Shown piece by piece: positions 60,871 through 64,000 of a stretch of 64,000 nucleotides of DNA. The position numbers were made by a program, and so were the translations under genes. The DNA comes from Cryomorpha ignava (GTDB taxonomy: Bacteria > Bacteroidota > Bacteroidia > Flavobacteriales_D > Cryomorphaceae): the NCBI RefSeq assembly GCF_010686655.1, contig NZ_JAAGVY010000015.1, positions 21,809 to 85,808 of the forward strand, read 5' to 3'. A model generated the notes under the pieces. That model saw only the letters and a list, made by a program, of their open reading frames with translations. It searched no databases and was not told where the DNA came from. Positions within the stretch are counted from its first letter, which is position 1. Each line of letters begins with the position of its first letter.

Positions 60871-61902
60871 TTAAGGAGTTTGTGCATTCATAACTTCATC
60901 GCGAACTTTTGTAACCTGCTCTACCGTTACGGCCGGTGCATCATTGCCCCAGCTGCTTCGCTCATGCGTGGTGATGGCCGCAATTTCGGCATCGGTAAGC
61001 TGATCGGCAAAGCCGGGCATTACACCGTAATCTGTGCGGGCATCGTAGCCCTGAAGTATTATTTTTATGAGCATTGTCGGATCCTCATTATTCACAATTT
61101 GACTACCGGTCAAAGGCGGAAATGCTCCTGTAATACCTTTTCCAGTTGGTTGATGACAAGCAGCACATGTTGAATTGTAAATTTGCTTGCCATCAGGACG
61201 GTTAATCGATTTACCCGCATTGTCCGGATCAGGTCTTTCATTTGCTGTTAAAGGCGATTTTTCGCGAGCAGGAATAAATGGCTTATGCATTTCGCCGGGT
61301 ATTTCGGGTTGCTTGAGCGATTGTAGATATGCTACGAGAGCTGCCGCGCCCTCACCCGCAACGACCTTTTTGCCGGGAGTGTTAAAAAACTGTTCCGGTA
61401 CGGGAACAACTTTATCATCGTCAGTTAGCTTATCACTGTTTTTTATTTCAAAAAGCCATGGATAGGCCGGCATAATCGATTCACTAACAACGGTGCGTGG
61501 ATTATATAGATGAAGTAAATGCCAGTCGGCAATAGGCTGGCGCAAACCTACATTAGTCAAGTCAGGACCGGTGCGCTCGCTTCCCAATAGAGAAGGGCTT
61601 TGTCGCCAGATGTCAAGTCGCTTCTTGGTGTAATAATAATCTGATGGCATGGATGGTCTATTTCCCCATACTTTATCCATTTCTATATTTCTAACCTGCT
61701 GTGAATGACATGCTACGCAACCTTCAGAGATATAAATGTTTAATCCTGTGCGTTCCAGTTCAGTCAAAGGTTCCTGATTTGGAAGAGGTTCGGTATTTTG
61801 CATTTGGTATGCAGGTACAACTCCAATCAAAATAGAGAGCAATAAGAATCCACCCACCGACATGATAACAAGCACTTTATGATTTCGATGAAAATTAAAC
61901 AT
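60871..61902 (-). CDS. Fused CcoO-like/cytochrome c subunit of cbb3-type oxidase
   Basis: A 343-residue protein. An N-terminal membrane segment (about 10-32) is followed by a CcoO-type cytochrome c domain with haem motif CVACH (Cys62-His66, followed by SQQVR as in CcoO). After a linker comes a second cytochrome c domain with CAACH (near 250) and a Met ligand region (GVMPGFADQLTDAEI). In the canonical operon CcoO has one haem and a separate CcoP has two. Here one chain seems to combine CcoO with a CcoP-like domain. It overlaps the CcoN gene by eight bases. Confidence 0.88.
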   Translation of the reverse strand: MFNFHRNHKVLVIMSVGGFLLLSILIGVVPAYQMQNTEPLPNQEPLTELERTGLNIYISEGCVACHSQQVRNIEMDKVWGNRPSMPSDYYYTKKRLDIWRQSPSLLGSERTGPDLTNVGLRQPIADWHLLHLYNPRTVVSESIMPAYPWLFEIKNSDKLTDDDKVVPVPEQFFNTPGKKVVAGEGAAALVAYLQSLKQPEIPGEMHKPFIPAREKSPLTANERPDPDNAGKSINRPDGKQIYNSTCAACHQPTGKGITGAFPPLTGSQIVNNEDPTMLIKIILQGYDARTDYGVMPGFADQLTDAEIAAITTHERSSWGNDAPAVTVEQVTKVRDEVMNAQTP

Positions 61903-63715
61903 GGCCGTATAATTTAGTGTTTGAATTATCTGAAGTTTCAGTAGGAGCTATTGGGGTATTTGACGGTCTGGCGCGCACAATAATTATAAAGTTGATTGCA
62001 AAAATGATGTGCGAAATCAGCATCATGCTTCCTCCTACGGCACGCCAAACCCAGTATGGAGCCATAAGGGTAACTGATTCGATAAATGGACGGTTGTCAA
62101 TCCAGCTTAACCCTTTCTCGGTCCCACCTACCATTAAGGATATCATGTATGAAAAGAGACCCACAAACGCCATCCAGAAATGCGCACCGACTAATATTTG
62201 CGGAGGTTCTTTTCCGGTGAGCTTCGGCATTATGGCGTAAAATGATGCCCAGAGAAAAAAGGCCACAATTCCATACATGGTCATGTGAGAGTGAGCAACA
62301 TTAAAATCGGTGAAGTGCCATAAAAAGTTGGTGAATCTAAAAGCCTGGAAACTACCCTGACCAGAACCAACGAAGTAAAAAATGGCTCCTACGAGGAAGA
62401 ACGGAAGTACATAACTTTTAGAAATGTGACTCCAGCTGCCACGCATGGTCATTAAGAAGTTTGTAGTTCCTGCGATAACAGGAATAAACATTCCCATACT
62501 AAATACTATTGCAATGGTTTGAAGCCACCATGGCAGAGGACTAAATACAAAGTGATGGGTGCCGATCATTGTATAAAACAACATTTGAGTCCAAAAAGCC
62601 AATACTCCCAATGAATATGAATAAATAGGCTTATTGAGTGATGCCGGCAAATAGTAATAGACAAGTCCCAGAGTGAAGGTCATAAACCACATTCCCACAC
62701 CCATGTGCATGTAGTAACCCTGAATTACGGTTTCGCCCAGCCCGTTTTGAAAAAAGGGTAAATAACCAATTACCGATAAGATAATTGTCCAACCCAATGC
62801 TGCGAGAATAAACCAATTCGAAATGTAAATGTCTTTGATAGTACGCCGGGCCACCGTTTTATAAAAATTGATAAACGTAAGTATTAGTGCTATCATGAAT
62901 AAAATCATGATTGGCCAGATATATTCTCTGTATTCGCCACCACCATTGTTTACACCGCTCATTAAAGCAATATTGCCAAGCACAACAGTAAGGTTGATAA
63001 GAACCCATCCGTACCAGGCCATTTTATAGCTGAATATTCTGGTGTTTGATGTTCGAGCAATAACGAAATAGCCCAGTCCTATCATTGCCATAGATGACCA
63101 ACCCCAAAAAACAGTATTTGTATGTACAGGGCGCAGACGACCAAATCCGAGCCATGAGATGCTCTCCATGTCGGGCCAAAAGAATTTCATGCCTAAATAC
63201 TGTCCTATTGATGTTCCAAAAACCAGCCAAAATGTTGCTGCTCCAAGATACCAAATCACGATCTTTCGCAATTCGGGAGAAACATCCAAACGCAGTTTCG
63301 CTTGCTGCTTCTCATCGAAGAGTGGATTGTTCGGATTGTCGGTTACCTTGCCAACCAACCCTTTTTTGTCCATCACTTCCACTTCGCTTCCCAGCTCTGC
63401 TCCGGTAAGGCTATATGAAAGTGCCTTTTTACGTGCTTCTAGAATTTCGTCAATTTCCTGTGTTTTTAAAGAATACAAGGTTTGCGTGAATTCGGTGTCT
63501 TTCTCCTGAGAATTCTTTTTTCGTAATTGATGTACGAAGGCGTCTATTCTGTAAAACACAATCAGAATACCCACTATCAGCACAATACCAATTAAAATTA
63601 GAGTGCCAATTACACCAGGACTTAAAAGCCATTGGTCTGTGGTGACTGTGGTGCTTTGAGCTACAATAAGCAATGGACTAAGTAAAAGTGAGCAGAGCAG
63701 TAACAGCGATTTCAT
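61895..63715 (-). CDS. cbb3-type cytochrome c oxidase subunit I (CcoN-like)
   Basis: A 606-residue haem-copper oxidase core. After a signal-like N-terminus and an extra membrane segment (about 30-55) with a charged loop, the twelve-helix core carries the low-spin haem His in RLRPVHT, the copper-site HH in IGTHHFVFSPLP and the haem ligands in FNVAHSHMTMYG. The Tyr that cross-links to a His in cbb3 oxidases aligns with FYTMIGTHH, so oxygen reduction rather than NO reduction is expected. The frame extends to 63751, but 63715 begins the signal-like segment. It is the first gene of the four-gene operon. Confidence 0.9.
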   Translation of the reverse strand: MKSLLLLCSLLLSPLLIVAQSTTVTTDQWLLSPGVIGTLILIGIVLIVGILIVFYRIDAFVHQLRKKNSQEKDTEFTQTLYSLKTQEIDEILEARKKALSYSLTGAELGSEVEVMDKKGLVGKVTDNPNNPLFDEKQQAKLRLDVSPELRKIVIWYLGAATFWLVFGTSIGQYLGMKFFWPDMESISWLGFGRLRPVHTNTVFWGWSSMAMIGLGYFVIARTSNTRIFSYKMAWYGWVLINLTVVLGNIALMSGVNNGGGEYREYIWPIMILFMIALILTFINFYKTVARRTIKDIYISNWFILAALGWTIILSVIGYLPFFQNGLGETVIQGYYMHMGVGMWFMTFTLGLVYYYLPASLNKPIYSYSLGVLAFWTQMLFYTMIGTHHFVFSPLPWWLQTIAIVFSMGMFIPVIAGTTNFLMTMRGSWSHISKSYVLPFFLVGAIFYFVGSGQGSFQAFRFTNFLWHFTDFNVAHSHMTMYGIVAFFLWASFYAIMPKLTGKEPPQILVGAHFWMAFVGLFSYMISLMVGGTEKGLSWIDNRPFIESVTLMAPYWVWRAVGGSMMLISHIIFAINFIIIVRARPSNTPIAPTETSDNSNTKLYGHV

Positions 63716-63751
63716 AATCTTAATTTGATAAGTCGATATTAGGATAAGCAT

Positions 63752-64000
63752 ATCCGTTTATGCGCAAAGATTTGTTTTATTTAGGAGATATTAAAGCTTC
63801 TAATTGATTATTTTTATTCATTCTAAATAGCGGGGCTTAATTTATACTGTTTATATAATTATATATCATGTTGCAATACTGTCCTAAACGATTTCAATTT
63901 GCATAAAAATAGCGGCTTCTACTGACTTCCCGGTCCAATATTCGCGTTTTTCAAAAAAGGACCCCCTGATACTTTTGATTTTGCGGTGGATCGTTACATT
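63752..64000. other. Upstream region of the oxidase operon
   Basis: AT-rich. No gene is seen and I could not pick out a convincing promoter or an FNR-type site. Confidence 0.4.

Noticed and set aside
61895..63715. CcoN as a nitric oxide reductase
   Set aside because: The Tyr that cross-links to His in cbb3 oxidases aligns in FYTMIGTHH and the partner has CcoO-type haem motif, so oxygen reductase is more likely.

Overview
This 64 kb window comes from a member of the Bacteroidota, most likely a marine or aquatic Flavobacteriales (order is an inference). The signs are three very long secreted proteins with C-terminal type IX secretion sorting domains, GSCFA and TPM/LemA families, almost no Shine-Dalgarno sequences, and promoters with the Bacteroidota -7 element TAnnTTTG placed close to start codons. 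I found no rRNA, tRNA, CRISPR array or complete insertion sequence.

Layout. 1-3.2 kb: end of a MacB-type efflux operon (two permeases and an adaptor). 3.2-7.2 kb: a FecCD/BtuCDF-type importer (binding lipoprotein, permease, ATPase) plus an NAD(P)-binding protein. 7.4-8.7 kb: a GSCFA protein and a TonB-C-like protein. 8.9-11.2 kb: a LolD-like ATPase, a permease with His/Asp-rich stretches and a DUF3299-like protein. 11.2-12.7 kb: a TPR-like protein. 13-27.2 kb: three paralogous 1.5-kaa LamG/Calx-beta/T9SS surface proteins. 27.4-43.4 kb: mostly housekeeping (YebC, PlsC, pseudouridine synthase, prohibitin, SlyD-like FKBP, rhomboid, DnaJ/TerB, LemA-TPM-TPM, HtpG, a WD40 protein, DUF1015, an orphan UPF0175 antitoxin, ribosomal protein S1) with several families of short intergenic repeats. 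43.8-59.5 kb: a class I lanthipeptide gene cluster. 59.5-60.0 kb: a decayed toxin-antitoxin pair. 60.2-63.7 kb: an unusual cbb3-type oxidase operon.

The lanthipeptide locus is the most interesting part. Reading right to left on the minus strand it holds four double-glycine precursor genes, LanB, two LanC proteins, a C39-peptidase ABC exporter and an HlyD adaptor. It also holds three secreted proteins of the erythromycin-esterase/ChaN-like superfamily, each lying just downstream of a precursor gene. Three upstream regions carry the same palindrome, TAGGCA-N4-TGCCTA, next to the promoter, and one copy lies between the cluster and a divergent XRE-type regulator. The same three regions contain a conserved leader hairpin with the loop sequence GGGAGACACC. 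One LanC keeps the Cys/Cys-His zinc site; the other has Ser and Arg at two of the three ligand positions. Together these suggest a multi-peptide lanthipeptide system built by duplication of precursor + hydrolase modules under one regulator. Its product, target and the role of the hydrolases cannot be told from sequence.
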